Assembly (NCBI GenBank): GCA_029259935.1
Contig: JAJDEH010000372.1
Coordinates: 1-16,024 of the forward strand
Reading direction: 5' to 3'
DNA: 16,024 nt
Origin: Planctomycetota bacterium
GTDB taxonomy: Bacteria; Planctomycetota; Planctomycetia; Pirellulales; Pirellulaceae
Shown here: positions 1 to 7,836 of the stretch, one piece after another
How the letters are laid out: each line of letters opens with the position of its first letter
How positions within the stretch are numbered: position 1 is the stretch's first letter
Program-made: the position numbers and the translations under genes
The notes under the pieces: model-generated
Seen by the model: only the letters and a program-made list of their open reading frames with translations
The model's database searches: none
What the model was told of the DNA's origin: nothing

Positions 1-429
1 GGCGCCGGTCACGCGGTCGTCTTCAAAAAAGACTTCCTGCACGCGAGTTTGATCCAGGCAGTCGGCTCCTTTTTCCGCCGCGTTGTCGAACAGCATTTTG
101 TCAAAGTCGGCGCGTTCGACTTGCCAAGTGGTCGAACATTCGCGCGGGTCGTGCTTCTTGAAGAAAAACGGTTGCGATTCCTTGCCGGAGTGAGCGACGA
201 ATTGGACGCTGACCTTTTTCACGAAGTCGCTGGACCGCATTTTGTCGAGCACGCCCAGACGCTCGAAGATCCAAAAAGTTTCCGGCATCAACGATTCGCC
301 GACGTGAAAGCGGGGCACTTTTTCCCGTTCGACGAGCAATGTGGAATGGCCTTGTTCGGCGACTAGGGCGGCCGCGCTGCAACCACCGGGACCGCCGCCC
401 ACTACGATGCAGTCGTAATTTTTTCTCAT
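1..429 (-). CDS. FAD-dependent oxidoreductase, halogenase/geranylgeranyl-reductase type (C-terminus outside window)
   Basis: Only the first 143 residues are present; the gene runs off the left edge. Residues 5-20 form a Rossmann FAD-binding loop with GGGPGG at 11-16 (GxGxxG), followed by an acidic strand end (LLVEREK, 31-37). GESLMPE at 44-50 and the WQVERADFD segment at 102-110 are typical of the flavin halogenase / geranylgeranyl reductase superfamily. Family members use FAD to reduce isoprenoid double bonds, hydroxylate or halogenate. The halogenase WxWxIP motif would lie beyond or near the edge, so the reaction cannot be assigned. The ATG at 429 places the FAD loop at the expected N-terminal position, though no clear Shine-Dalgarno precedes it. 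The gene lies 97 nt downstream of the chorismate-lyase-like gene on the same strand and is probably the fifth gene of that operon. The family is confident; the substrate is unknown. Confidence 0.88.
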   Translation of the reverse strand, partial: MRKNYDCIVVGGGPGGCSAAALVAEQGHSTLLVEREKVPRFHVGESLMPETFWIFERLGVLDKMRSSDFVKKVSVQFVAHSGKESQPFFFKKHDPRECSTTWQVERADFDKMLFDNAAEKGADCLDQTRVQEVFFEDDRVTGA

Positions 430-525
430 GAGACGCGATAAGCTGGGATTGGAATTTCGCTGCAAAATCGTGGTTCGCTCGGCGAAGAGGACGCTCTGAT
501 CGCGGAGCGATCAACGACTGTATGC

Positions 526-1071
526 CTATTCGGGGGTCACAATTTCCAAGAGTTCAATGGCAATAACGCCGTTGCAGTAGATCAAGGCGGTGCGGCCATA
601 GCACGTCGTGGATTCTTCGATTCCGAAATGCCGCCGCAGTTCCTCGCCCGGCGTGATTTTCCACAGCGATAGCAGTTTCACCTTGCGCAAAACGTCATGT
701 TCGATCAGAATTCGTCCCAGCGGGGCGCTGCGCAGTTCAATTTCTTGCCGCACCTTCGCGCCTAGGTGGCCCAAATCGAGCCGCACGATGCCGAATTGAA
801 CAACCTTGCCGTCGGTCGTGCGATTCAACAAAATTTTGCGCGAGTAGTGCGAAGCGGTCATGCGGCAGTCGACCACCTGAACATCCACCGGACAGCCATG
901 ATGCTGCTCGACGGTCACCGTCATGTGAGCATCGTGGACCAGCAATTTCTGGTAGACTTCGGGAATCGCCTCGGCTTCGACTTCGACGAAAACCCCAAGC
1001 TGATTGGGCGAGTCAAAAAAGAGATCAACAAGTGTGTCCAGGTCGGGCGATGTGCGTTGAACCGGGTTCAC
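526..1071 (-). CDS. Chorismate-lyase-like protein (UbiC / DUF98-Rv2949c-like fold)
   Basis: This 181-residue protein matches the chorismate pyruvate-lyase pattern. It has an HMT strand at 49-51, an IELRSAPLGR segment at 111-120, VLRK at 127-130, YGR at 158-160 and a final strand with Glu176 (ELLEIVTP), which I align with the catalytic Glu of UbiC. Known members convert chorismate to 4-hydroxybenzoate and pyruvate, for ubiquinone or, in mycobacteria, for phenolic glycolipids. Whether this member is active is inference. The start is GTG at 1071, supported by an AAGGAAGG Shine-Dalgarno five bases upstream; no ATG fits. It begins 48 nt after the polyprenyl synthase gene stops and precedes the FAD oxidoreductase, so it probably feeds an aromatic acid into the same pathway. 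A non-catalytic ligand-binding relative of the same fold is possible. Confidence 0.72.
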   Translation of the reverse strand: MNPVQRTSPDLDTLVDLFFDSPNQLGVFVEVEAEAIPEVYQKLLVHDAHMTVTVEQHHGCPVDVQVVDCRMTASHYSRKILLNRTTDGKVVQFGIVRLDLGHLGAKVRQEIELRSAPLGRILIEHDVLRKVKLLSLWKITPGEELRRHFGIEESTTCYGRTALIYCNGVIAIELLEIVTPE

Positions 1072-1085
1072 GATGGCCTTCCTTT

Positions 1086-1093
1086 CGTTACGG
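1086..1093 (-). promoter_or_regulatory. Shine-Dalgarno deciding the GTG start at 1071
   Basis: On the minus strand the bases before the chorismate-lyase-like gene read GAAAGGAAGGCCATC and then GTG. The purine-rich AAGGAAGG sits at an appropriate distance, so the GTG at 1071 is preferred over later starts. The motif position is accurate to within a few bases. Confidence 0.55.
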
Positions 1094-1119
1094 CGACAAG
1101 CATCTTGCTTGACCTTGTT

Positions 1120-2982
1120 CTAGCTCTTTTCACTCGACGACAGGCCGGCTGTCAGGGTTTCAAGTCCGATCACGGGCAAATCGGGAGTGCGTTCAGCAGG
1201 ACGTTCCAACACGGAATCAATTAAGTAATACAGCAGCCGCCGCAGTTCGTCGGGCTGGATCTCGTCCGCGATTGCCTCGGCACGTTGTTGGTGTTTGTCG
1301 ACCAAGCGGCTGGCCATTTCAAAGACGCCCGCTTCTTCATAAAGCTGGCGGACTCGGCGGACGCGGTTTTCAGCGAGCCGCGTATTGTCCGACACCAACG
1401 ACTCGAGTTCCGCTTGCTTTTCGGGCGATAAGCCGTCCAGCGCCAGCGCCCACAGGACGGTCGGCCGTCCCCCCAACGTATCGCCGCCAGCGACCAGTTT
1501 GTTGTTGTCGTCGCCGTCCCAGTCCTTCAGATCGTTGAGGATCTGAAAGGCCACGCCCAGATTGCGCGCGAACGACTTGATCGGTTCGACATAGGGCTCG
1601 GCATCGCCGGCCAATCGCGCTCCGGCATAGAACGCGGCTTCAAATGCGGGGGATGTTTTGAGGGCGTAGATCTTCAAGGCATCGATCGGCTTGAGCCGCT
1701 TGTTATGGGCGTCGCGCCACAGCAGTTCGGCACCTTGGCCTTCTGACAGACGCGTGTGGGCGTCGGCCAGACAATCGAGAATGTCGGCCGCAACATCGCC
1801 ACCCAGTTCTTTGGCATCGCGGCTGACCAGGCGATAGCCCATGCCGATCATGTAGTCGCCAATATTGATGGCGGTCGCCGTTCCGTATTTGCGATGCAAG
1901 GTTTCGTCGCCATAGCGGTAGGCGTCGTCGTCTTCGATATCGTCGTGAACGAGCGAGGCCTTGTGGAATGTCTCGATCGACATGGCGGTACGAAGCACGG
2001 CGTCCGAAAATTCGGAAATGTGTTGTGGGCCATCAGCCAAGGTGCCGTTGGCGCCAGTTAGGGCGTCGTATACCGCCAGAGTGATGAAGGGCCGCGAGTG
2101 CTTGCCGCCCTTGGACAAAAAGTCATAGACAATCGCTTCGGTTCCGGCCAGCGGATCAAAGCCTCGCACGCCCTTGCCGTTCACTTCAGCCAAGCGAGGT
2201 CCGCCACGCACGCGCGGGGCCAGGCGATCAAGCTGGTCGGGCTCGAACATACGAGCGGCCGCCCGCATTAGGTGAACGTAGCTGCGAGTTTGCTGAACGG
2301 GCTGCGACTGTTCGACCTTGACCATGTCCCAAACCCAGTCCTCATCGACCGACGTATTTCGGCAGTCGCTGGACAGCAGCGGAATCGCCATGCAAGGAAT
2401 GCCGGCCAGCAAGATTTTGTCGATGGCCTTTTCCAGAACATTTAAGCAGGCCACTCCGACGATGGCGTCGACATGGCCGCCGACGATGATCTTCAGCACG
2501 ATCGGCGAACCTTCGGCAACCAGCACTTTGTAGCCCATCTCTTCGGCCGTCGTGCGAAAATCGGCGATACTGCACGCGCCGCAAGTTTTGCAGTCCAGGC
2601 CGAACTCGTCGTAGTCCGCCGGGCAACCTTCGGCATGTTTGAGGCAATGTGGCAGCAGGAACAACCTGCGCGAGGGCGGCGTGGCGGCGACTTGATCGCG
2701 CCAGAATTCGGAAGCCAACACAACCATCGCCCAGCCGATAAATCCTTCGGGCTGGCCCATTTCTTGTAACAGATCGCGCGTGACTTGCTCCATTTCGTCC
2801 TTCGACAGCGGTCGCGACTTGTCGAGGCTGTTGGCGAGCGTGACGCACTTCGAGCGGATCTCTTCGCGCAGGGCTTTCGACTCGGGAACCATTTTCAGGT
2901 GCGCGGTCTTACGACGACGCGATTTTCGCTTCCCATCACCCTGGGCTTGCTCCAAGACGTCCGACACGCTTGCAGTAGACAA
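1120..2982 (-). CDS. DUF116 domain fused to polyprenyl (isoprenyl) diphosphate synthase
   Basis: This is a 620-residue fusion. Residues about 85-225 form a DUF116 domain with Cys113, Cys120, Cys131, Cys134 and Cys137 (C-x6-C-x10-C-x2-C-x2-C), probably metal binding. Residues about 275-600 are a trans-isoprenyl diphosphate synthase: GGKHSRP at 292-298, first aspartate-rich motif HDDIEDDD at 346-353, GDYMIG at 375-380, and second motif NDLKD at 483-487, with Asn where DDxxD normally starts. Such enzymes condense isopentenyl diphosphate onto allylic diphosphates to give C15-C50 chains. The terpene cyclase gene immediately upstream suggests the chain is meant for cyclisation. The start is TTG at 2982, chosen because GAGG stands eight bases before it. 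A lysine/arginine-rich leader occupies residues 18-30. Standalone synthases are about 300-350 residues, so the extra half is the DUF116 module and linker. The chain length made is unknown. Confidence 0.88.
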   Translation of the reverse strand: MSTASVSDVLEQAQGDGKRKSRRRKTAHLKMVPESKALREEIRSKCVTLANSLDKSRPLSKDEMEQVTRDLLQEMGQPEGFIGWAMVVLASEFWRDQVAATPPSRRLFLLPHCLKHAEGCPADYDEFGLDCKTCGACSIADFRTTAEEMGYKVLVAEGSPIVLKIIVGGHVDAIVGVACLNVLEKAIDKILLAGIPCMAIPLLSSDCRNTSVDEDWVWDMVKVEQSQPVQQTRSYVHLMRAAARMFEPDQLDRLAPRVRGGPRLAEVNGKGVRGFDPLAGTEAIVYDFLSKGGKHSRPFITLAVYDALTGANGTLADGPQHISEFSDAVLRTAMSIETFHKASLVHDDIEDDDAYRYGDETLHRKYGTATAINIGDYMIGMGYRLVSRDAKELGGDVAADILDCLADAHTRLSEGQGAELLWRDAHNKRLKPIDALKIYALKTSPAFEAAFYAGARLAGDAEPYVEPIKSFARNLGVAFQILNDLKDWDGDDNNKLVAGGDTLGGRPTVLWALALDGLSPEKQAELESLVSDNTRLAENRVRRVRQLYEEAGVFEMASRLVDKHQQRAEAIADEIQPDELRRLLYYLIDSVLERPAERTPDLPVIGLETLTAGLSSSEKS

Positions 2983-2990
2983 AGTTGTTT

Positions 2991-2994
2991 CCTC
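2991..2994 (-). promoter_or_regulatory. Shine-Dalgarno GAGG deciding a TTG start
   Basis: The minus strand reads CCGAGGAAACAACT and then TTG, putting a GAGG core eight bases before the TTG at 2982. This is one of the clearest ribosome sites in the window and makes TTG the likely start of the polyprenyl synthase fusion. The next in-frame ATG is at residue 31, within a basic leader. Confidence 0.6.
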
Positions 2995-3037
2995 GGTTGT
3001 TGTAAGGCGTGCTGTTCGCTTCGACTTGCCAAGCGGT

Positions 3038-4936
3038 TTAAGCTTCGGAAGTCAAAGTTCGAGATGTCGGTTGGGTGGCCGTCTCTGGCTTGGGGTGGGA
3101 TTGCAGTAAGGCTTGCCCCAGAGCGGACACCGTGAAGATCATTGGGTAGAGAGCTTCATAATACCATAGCTTGGCGAAGTAAAAACCAATTGGCGAACAT
3201 TCCCGATGCTGGCCGTTTTCCACTCTACAGCATAACCACTCAACTCCTTTGTCGATAGTAGCTTGCAGCGACGAATCGCCACCAGATCCGAGCAGCGATT
3301 CGACCGCCAAGGCCGTTTCTTCAACACTGCTGGGGCCGCCGGCGACCTGTTTTCGCGGACCCAATGCGGGGTCCTGTTGATGGTCCTTCAGGCCCGCGCC
3401 GCCGCCCCAACCTCCGTCGGGATTCTGCGCGCTCCGCAACCACATTAAACCCCGCCGCATAACGCTAGTCTCGAATTTGCCATAGTCGCGGTACGACAAC
3501 AGCACTTTCGACGTTCCATAGATTGGATTTTCCTCGTCGGTGTGGTCCTGATTTCCGAACCAGAGGGGTGTCCAACTGCCGTCGTCACGCTGGGTTTGTT
3601 GTAGGTATCGAAATCCGCGTCGGACGGCGGACTCCGTGGCCGCGGAATCCGACTCGGGATCAACACTCCGGCAGGCTCGAAACGCGCGCATGGCGTGAGC
3701 CGTTAGATCGGTTCCGCTGCGGTCAAACGGCAATCGACCCCAGCCTCGGCAGAATGTCGGCCAACCGCCGTTGGAATTTTGCAAGTTCCGTATCCAGGCA
3801 GTGCCGGCCCTCATTGAATCGGCAATCCGCTCGCGATCCCGATCGCCGCAGTGCTTTGAATCGCGCCAATGAGCGAGCGCGAGTAGCGCTCCGGGCGTGT
3901 CATCACAATCGGGAACAGCTCCGCTCAGATTGCTCCATCCCCATCCGCCAGGATCGGCGCCGGTGAACGGATGGACTTCTCGATATTGGCACGACAACAG
4001 CCAATCCAAACACTCCGCCGGTTGCAGTTCGCCAAGGTCTTCGCCCGCGCCCGCTAGTGCGTTCAGAGCCAGCGTTGTATTCCAAGTCGCCAAGTTGGTA
4101 TCGATCGGCCAACTGCCGTCTTCGCGAACCGAGGAACGAAGAAAGTCGACTCCATTTTTCACCACGGGATGATCGGCCCGACCCGTGCCGGCCAACGCCA
4201 TGACCACGAAGCTCGTCAGCGGAATCGCTTCTAGATAGCCGCCGCTTTGAGGTTGCATCCGCTTCAGCACGCGCAGACTTGGCGAGACGGACATGGCTCG
4301 CACAAATCGCGTGATTGGATTCAGCGGCTTGCGATGAAAGTAGCGAGCTTGCCCAATGGCCACCAAAGCCGGAATGGCGTAGCTGACCACGGGCAGTTGC
4401 AGAAATCGGTAGAGCTTCTGGGGAACGCAAGCCGCTTCAAACGGCAGCGGCGAAACGTCCTTCCAATCAGCAATGCCCGCCAATGCGCAATTCGTCAAGA
4501 TGGGAACGGCGAATGTCTTGTCTTTACCGTAGCGCCGGCGGAGGCCGTCCACGCCGCCCTTGCGTTCGACATACTCCTCCGCTCGCTCCAACGCGCCCCG
4601 GAGTTCCTCGGCGCGCTCCGCCGAATGAATGGCCGCGATCACTAGCATGGTCGTTGAGATATTGGAGTAATTCTTGTCGGTATCCCCCCAGCCGCCATCG
4701 CCATTTTGCCGATCGAGAATCCAATTCAATCCGCGATGAACTAGTTCGTCGAGCAACGACGAGTTTTCGCTGGTCGACGGATTCGCTTGGCGAACAAGCT
4801 GCAAAGCGCTGATTGCGGTCGCGGTCGAGAGCGCGGAACTGGCCAATTGCCCCACCCAGTGACCGTCCGGCTGGCGCTGCGCGAGCAGATCCTGGCGTGC
4901 CCGCTCATAAGCGGCGCGTATTCGGTCGAGGTCCAT
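3038..4936 (-). CDS. Class II terpene cyclase, squalene-hopene cyclase family
   Basis: The protein is 632 residues, the usual squalene-hopene cyclase length. The acid motif DxDD is present as DCDD at 343-346; it protonates a terminal alkene or epoxide to start polycyclisation. QW-type repeats recur: DGHW (24-27), GDGGWGDTD (79-87), EDGSW (272-276), DPGGWGW (328-334), SNGGWPTF (388-395), DDGSW (451-455) and NPDGGWGGG (505-513). The C-terminus has the usual aromatic segment (FYFAKLWYYEALYP, 585-598). The fold is a double alpha-barrel that sits monotopically on membranes. The substrate may be squalene, or a linear polyprenyl chain from the synthase encoded just downstream; the neighbour makes the latter attractive. 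The frame stays open upstream to 5173, but that part overlaps the hydrolase gene in another frame and does not look like protein, so ATG 4936 is chosen even though no Shine-Dalgarno is visible. Gaps are 46 nt upstream and 55 nt downstream. Confidence 0.9.
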   Translation of the reverse strand: MDLDRIRAAYERARQDLLAQRQPDGHWVGQLASSALSTATAISALQLVRQANPSTSENSSLLDELVHRGLNWILDRQNGDGGWGDTDKNYSNISTTMLVIAAIHSAERAEELRGALERAEEYVERKGGVDGLRRRYGKDKTFAVPILTNCALAGIADWKDVSPLPFEAACVPQKLYRFLQLPVVSYAIPALVAIGQARYFHRKPLNPITRFVRAMSVSPSLRVLKRMQPQSGGYLEAIPLTSFVVMALAGTGRADHPVVKNGVDFLRSSVREDGSWPIDTNLATWNTTLALNALAGAGEDLGELQPAECLDWLLSCQYREVHPFTGADPGGWGWSNLSGAVPDCDDTPGALLALAHWRDSKHCGDRDRERIADSMRAGTAWIRNLQNSNGGWPTFCRGWGRLPFDRSGTDLTAHAMRAFRACRSVDPESDSAATESAVRRGFRYLQQTQRDDGSWTPLWFGNQDHTDEENPIYGTSKVLLSYRDYGKFETSVMRRGLMWLRSAQNPDGGWGGGAGLKDHQQDPALGPRKQVAGGPSSVEETALAVESLLGSGGDSSLQATIDKGVEWLCCRVENGQHRECSPIGFYFAKLWYYEALYPMIFTVSALGQALLQSHPKPETATQPTSRTLTSEA

Positions 4937-4982
4937 AATGGGATGTCGGGGCAGGTGGGAAACGGACTGGCGAAGTCGTATT

Positions 4983-6392
4983 CTAAGCCGTTTGGGCCGG
5001 CAAGTGTTCGACCGTGGGTTCCCGGAGGATTGTCGCCAAAACTGCCAAAGCCTGCTGTTCTTCGAGCAGATCGGCCACGCGCATGGCCTGCAAACGCATG
5101 GAACGAATTTCTCGCGGAGAGGGATGCAGGGCCATCGCCCGCTCATAGGCGGCGAACGCCTTGTCGTTGTCACGCAAATACAAATGCGATTCGCCTAGAG
5201 TTGCCAACGGCCAAATCGAATCCATGGGCACTCGGCGGCAGTATGTCTGGGCCCGGAATGCGAACCGCTGCGCAACTGGATAGTCAAGGGCGAACGCCAG
5301 CGCGAGAAACGCGACGTTGATGGCGTGATAATACATTTGAGGCAAGTCGTTGCGACGCTCCGAGATTTGGAGAGCTCCTTGATACAATTCCAGCGCTCGA
5401 CGTGCGTCGTCGCGTGACCGCTGAGCATACCAGCGGCGTTTCAAACGGCCCGCCAATACGCCCATCGCATCAGTGTCCTTTCGCGCTGGCTTGCCTTTGC
5501 CCAGATGCTCTTCCAGCAAATGGATGGCTTCACTCTGCCGGTCCGCCTTGTCGAGTTCCAGCGCATTCTGGACAACCGACTCGGCCTGCGTGGATTGAAA
5601 GACCCGCAGCTTTCGAGGCTGGTCCGCGGGTTGGTTTGCTTCGTCCCGGGGCGATTGGGATTCGGTCAATTCCGGAGGGCTGCCGTGCTGGCTGAGCATT
5701 TGTGCCACGACCTTGTAGCCCAGATGGTCGCGGTCGCCGGGCTTCACAATGTCTAGATGATGCCCGGGAATTACCAACTTGTGAACCGTTCCTTCAAGGT
5801 CGGGAAAGGCGTCATGGCAGGTCGGAAGTGGAACGAAATCGTCCACGTCGCCGGCGACGGTCACCAACTGAAATGGCATGGCGGCCTTATACTTCGCGTC
5901 CCAATCGCGCCGCAGGTTCGTAATGAAATCACTGTCGTGGTACATGTCCCAACATTGCCGATTCCAAGAAGACAGCAAACCAGCCTTGGCCAGCCCCAAA
6001 CTGGGCGTCGCGAACAAGAACAGATGCTTGACGCGGTCGGAGAGAGTTGGGGTTTCAAGCAGCGCGCGTTGCATGATCAGGCCGCCCATGCTGTGAGCGA
6101 TGATGGCGATCTGATCGTATTCTTGGTGCAACTGCATCGTTGTGCAAAAGCGGAGGGCCAACGTATCCAGTTGCGGGTTGCCGCTCCAGATGATGGGGAA
6201 ATCAGGCCAGGTGGAATTCGATCTGAAGCCAATGCTGCAGATGTCCCACGAGCTTAAACTGGGCTCGGACTCCAGCAACTCGGGGAACCCCTCCCAAGTC
6301 TTGATGGGATCGCCGGTGAATCCATGAACGAAGATGACAACTTGATTGCTGGCACCCTCGCGCCGGCGATGAAACGTAATGCTTGAGCCCAT
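4983..6392 (-). CDS. Alpha/beta-hydrolase (lipase/esterase-like) with C-terminal TPR-like domain
   Basis: This is a 469-residue protein. Residues 16-225 are an alpha/beta-hydrolase: oxyanion strand VVIFVHGFTGD (18-28), nucleophile elbow AHSMGG with Ser101, acid region GDVDDFVP (181-188) and His211/His212 in PGHHLDIV. The three together give a plausible catalytic triad. After a polar linker (about 235-275), residues about 275-455 are helical and repeat-like (LDKADRQSEAIHLLEEHLG, RRALELYQGALQISE, NDKAFAAYERAMALHPS), as in TPR or TRAFs-binding domains. No signal peptide is seen. ATG 6392 is preferred because GGAAGG precedes it at good spacing and homology begins there; the frame is open further upstream to 6581. 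It is the first gene of the putative terpenoid operon. Its role could be ester or thioester hydrolysis of a pathway intermediate, or something unrelated such as regulated lipid hydrolysis. The substrate is not identifiable. Confidence 0.82.
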   Translation of the reverse strand: MGSSITFHRRREGASNQVVIFVHGFTGDPIKTWEGFPELLESEPSLSSWDICSIGFRSNSTWPDFPIIWSGNPQLDTLALRFCTTMQLHQEYDQIAIIAHSMGGLIMQRALLETPTLSDRVKHLFLFATPSLGLAKAGLLSSWNRQCWDMYHDSDFITNLRRDWDAKYKAAMPFQLVTVAGDVDDFVPLPTCHDAFPDLEGTVHKLVIPGHHLDIVKPGDRDHLGYKVVAQMLSQHGSPPELTESQSPRDEANQPADQPRKLRVFQSTQAESVVQNALELDKADRQSEAIHLLEEHLGKGKPARKDTDAMGVLAGRLKRRWYAQRSRDDARRALELYQGALQISERRNDLPQMYYHAINVAFLALAFALDYPVAQRFAFRAQTYCRRVPMDSIWPLATLGESHLYLRDNDKAFAAYERAMALHPSPREIRSMRLQAMRVADLLEEQQALAVLATILREPTVEHLPAQTA

Positions 6393-6538
6393 TTTGAGAA
6401 CCTTCCACTCGTCCGGCAAAGGACTTGTTCTAGGTTTAGCTGAACCGTGAAAGCACTGCCTGTCAGTCTCCTTTATAGTTGGCCACGACGGGCAATTCAA
6501 CGAGCGGGACCGTTGTCGCGGGCTTCGCTGCCATCCGA

Positions 6539-6581
6539 TTGTGGTGCAGTCGCTCGGGCAGGCGGGACGCCTGCACCACAA
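6539..6581. repeat. Palindromic element with two alternative hairpins, intergenic
   Basis: Outer arms TTGTGGTGCAG (6539-6549) and CTGCACCACAA (6571-6581) are perfect 11-bp inverted repeats. A competing perfect 7-bp hairpin, GCAGGCG/CGCCTGC, lies at 6558-6574 with a 3-nt loop and shares the right arm. It sits between the oxidoreductase stop (6612) and the hydrolase start (6392). No T-run follows either side, so it is more like a dispersed palindromic repeat than a simple terminator, although it could attenuate read-through into the hydrolase operon. From memory, similar GC-rich words recur in planctomycete genomes; that is not verified here. Confidence 0.55.
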
Positions 6582-6611
6582 ATTATTCTCTACATACCTC
6601 TGGGCAAGCTG

Positions 6612-7721
6612 TTAGCCAACATTGAGCGGAATCAGCTTTCCGTCGGCTCGGGCCGACTCGAGGCAGCCGTCCAGGACTTGTTGCGTCAACAGCGAGTACT
6701 CGCCCCACCGCTTCTCGTGATTACCCGAAAGGACGGCATCCGAGAAGTTTCGGATCATCTTCGTTTCTTGCGCGTTGGGGTGGCCGCTGGCATATTCGGG
6801 TACGCCGAATCTCTGGACGTGCCGCTCCATGTTGAAGTCGCAGTGATTGATATCGAAAACCGCGTTGGAAACAAAGAACTCCAACTCATTGTTGTAGGAC
6901 GGTAGAACGTAGTCGGGGATGTGCAGGAAGCCTTTGGTGCCCCCAATCGTAACCCACTGTTGATGCTCCGTCGCAAACGAGCAGTAGAAATTCGCACTGA
7001 CGCCATTGGCAAAAAACAATTCACTCGAAAATTCGATCGGCACCGGATGCGGACTGTCGTCACGCTTCATTTCCGTCAACAAGCGTCCGGAGACTTTTTG
7101 CGGCGTTTCCCAATTCATCGTCCATAGGATAATCCGAGTGCAGTACCAGCCCAGGTCGCCGATGCAACCGAGCGGTTCCAAGTCGCTGTGCAGCCGAATG
7201 TCGGTTTGTAGCCAGTCGTCCGGCCCACAAAACGTGTGATGGGCGACGATTCTTTTCAGCTTTCCAATTTGGCCGTCGTCAAGGACTTCACGGACTTTCG
7301 TGAGGCGGTCGCTGTGCATCAGCATGACGCCATCCATCAGATGGACATTATTCGCTTTGCAAGCGGCAATGATTTCCGCCACGTCGCCCGCATCGTTGCC
7401 GCACGGCTTTTCGAGCAGAATGTGCTTACCCGCTTCCGCCGCCCGCAGCGCCCATTGTTTTCGTAGCGCCGAAGGCATCGGCAAGTAGACGGCGTCGACG
7501 TCGTCGCTGGTGAGCACACTTTCATAGCCGCCCACCGCTCGGGGCGCGGAAACAAACGGAGTATGCGATTGGCACTCGTCGATGAACTGTTGAGCTTTCT
7601 TTTCGTCCCGGCTGGCGACGGCGGTCAGCGTGGCGTTGGGCGCATTCCAAATCGACTTCCAATTCTTGCGGGCAATCCCCGCGGTACTCAAAAACGCCCA
7701 GCGACAAACTCGATCGGCCAT
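6612..7721 (-). CDS. Gfo/Idh/MocA family NAD(P)-dependent oxidoreductase
   Basis: This is a 369-residue protein of usual family length. The N-terminal strand and dinucleotide loop (WAFLSTAGIARKN, 8-20) is followed by ASRD (36-39), the edge of the nucleotide-binding fold. DDVDAVYLPMPSALR (73-87) and LLEKPCGND (102-110, with the hallmark EKP) are diagnostic. The C-terminal half is the beta-sheet substrate domain (residues about 125-330). Members oxidise, reduce or epimerise sugars, inositols and related polyols with NAD(P). The loop has STAGIA in place of the usual GxGxIA, a tolerated variant in this family. ATG 7721 is preceded by CCGGAG nine bases upstream; the frame remains open to 7919 without protein-like character. 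It lies 115 nt downstream of the kinase gene and 219 nt upstream of the hydrolase start. The substrate cannot be told from sequence. Confidence 0.9.
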   Translation of the reverse strand: MADRVCRWAFLSTAGIARKNWKSIWNAPNATLTAVASRDEKKAQQFIDECQSHTPFVSAPRAVGGYESVLTSDDVDAVYLPMPSALRKQWALRAAEAGKHILLEKPCGNDAGDVAEIIAACKANNVHLMDGVMLMHSDRLTKVREVLDDGQIGKLKRIVAHHTFCGPDDWLQTDIRLHSDLEPLGCIGDLGWYCTRIILWTMNWETPQKVSGRLLTEMKRDDSPHPVPIEFSSELFFANGVSANFYCSFATEHQQWVTIGGTKGFLHIPDYVLPSYNNELEFFVSNAVFDINHCDFNMERHVQRFGVPEYASGHPNAQETKMIRNFSDAVLSGNHEKRWGEYSLLTQQVLDGCLESARADGKLIPLNVG

Positions 7722-7836
7722 CGTCGTATACTCCGGTGAAATCTTGGTGACTCGGTGATTGCCTACCATTCTGCCGACGCGCTGCCGCGGGGCAAGCCCA
7801 CAAACCATGTTTCCTGTACCGCGGACGAAAACGAAC

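Noticed and set aside
766..1224. 152-residue plus-strand open frame
   Set aside because: It is the complementary shadow of the chorismate-lyase-like gene and the end of the polyprenyl synthase gene.
4937..5173. N-terminal extension of the terpene cyclase (79 codons)
   Set aside because: It overlaps the hydrolase coding sequence in another frame and is Arg/Pro/Ser-rich with no cyclase similarity; the family-length protein starts at 4936.
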